Below, piece by piece: positions 63,520 through 64,000 of a DNA stretch of 64,000 nt. The number at the start of each line of letters is the position of its first letter. Position 1 is the first letter of the stretch. The DNA lies in the NCBI GenBank assembly GCA_037953745.1, contig JBAKBP010000688.1, forward strand, positions 124,001-188,000, in the 5' to 3' direction. The position numbers were made by a program, and so were the translations under genes. The notes beneath the pieces were generated by a model, which searched no databases, was not told the DNA's origin, and saw only the letters and a program-made list of their open reading frames with translations. Source of the DNA: Lithodes maja (Eukaryota > Arthropoda > Malacostraca > Decapoda > Lithodidae).

Positions 63520-64000
63520 ATGGAAAGAATAAGAAGGGCTATAGAAAAAATGAACAGAAGTAAGTCACCGGGATCGGATGGGATACACCCAAGAATCATA
63601 AAGGAAGGAGGGGAGATGTTAGTAGAGCCATTGAAAATGTTATTTGAGGTATCGTTTAATACAGGACAAATCCCGATGGACTGGAGAGAGGCGAACATAA
63701 CAGCTATATTTAAGAAGGGAAAGAGAAATGACCCAGGGAATTATAGACCAGTCAGTTTGACAAGTGTTGTGTGTAAACTAATGGAAACGGTAATTAGAGA
63801 AGGAATAATGGATCATATGAAGTCAAACCAACTTTTCAGTGGGAGACAGTTCGGATTCTTGCCGGGGAGGTCGACGGTACTACAGCTAATTAAGGTGGTA
63901 GATGATTGGATGCAAATTCTAGAAGATGGTGATGTAATAGACGTGGTATATTGCGATTTTATGAAGGCCTTCGATAAGGTCCCACATAAAAGGTTAATAA
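63520..64000 (+). CDS. CR1-like LINE family C, copy 3, RT region open to the window edge
   Basis: Open from the Met at 63520: RRAIEKMNRSKSPGSDGIHPRII (finger region), [59 protein letters not shown], running off at 64000. No lesion in 160 codons. It overlaps in content with copies 1 and 2 (nearly identical), and shows the region missing from copy 2. The start of the full ORF2 is absent, so this copy is also 5'-truncated. Confidence 0.9.
   Translation, partial: MERIRRAIEKMNRSKSPGSDGIHPRIIKEGGEMLVEPLKMLFEVSFNTGQIPMDWREANITAIFKKGKRNDPGNYRPVSLTSVVCKLMETVIREGIMDHMKSNQLFSGRQFGFLPGRSTVLQLIKVVDDWMQILEDGDVIDVVYCDFMKAFDKVPHKRLI

Overview
This 64-kb window is eukaryotic and consists essentially only of transposable elements. 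I recognise no host gene, rRNA or tRNA gene. The mix (DIRS1-like elements with inverted terminal repeats, CR1-like LINEs ending in a TAAATACA-type tail, RTE LINEs with GATA tails, an I-type LINE with RNase H, piggyBac, hAT, pogo-like and probable Academ DNA transposons) fits an arthropod, most likely a decapod crustacean. That assignment is inference from element types only.

Region 1 (1-32186) is one nested stack. The outer element is piggyBac-1, whose left end lies off the window and whose right end is the TTAA at 32183-32186. Its transposase is interrupted by a hAT derivative (2130-4158). Its 3' noncoding repeats are interrupted by DIRS-1 (4345-31408), which has left ITR, gag, RT/RNase H, tyrosine recombinase (YR), an internal complementary region (ICR) and a right ITR. 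DIRS-1 in turn carries LINE A (4904-17066, minus strand), a piggyBac-type MITE (21374-21852) and a 6.1-kb probable Academ transposon (23599-29691). LINE A carries another MITE, a 7.0-kb I-type LINE with only two breaks, and a 34-bp stub of an RTE LINE. In most cases the target-site duplication (TSD) and the interrupted reading frame can be matched across the insertion.

Region 2 (32187-36591) holds an old DIRS relic (DIRS-3), a tRNA-derived SINE, an unassigned TIR element with an RTE copy and a pogo-like MITE inside, and another piggyBac MITE.

Region 3 (36592-51088) is DIRS-2, broken by a pogo-like element that itself contains a CR1-like LINE, by LINE B (42638-47452), an RTE fragment and two MITEs. 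Region 4 (51089 to at least 63362) is DIRS-4 on the minus strand, inserted in the DIRS-2 recombinase. It contains a MITE in its ITR, a 227-bp MITE split by piggyBac-2 (52345-59739, itself split by an RTE and a CR1-like LINE), and RTE-3. A third near-identical CR1-like LINE runs off the right edge.

The most unusual observations are these. LINE A and LINE B both begin exactly at nucleotide 1 of a U4 snRNA-like sequence. These two otherwise different LINEs share about 885 nearly identical bases covering the 5'UTR and the start of ORF1, which suggests exchange of a promoter/ORF1 module. The Academ-like element appears to carry an exon of its transposase inside its long terminal inverted repeat.
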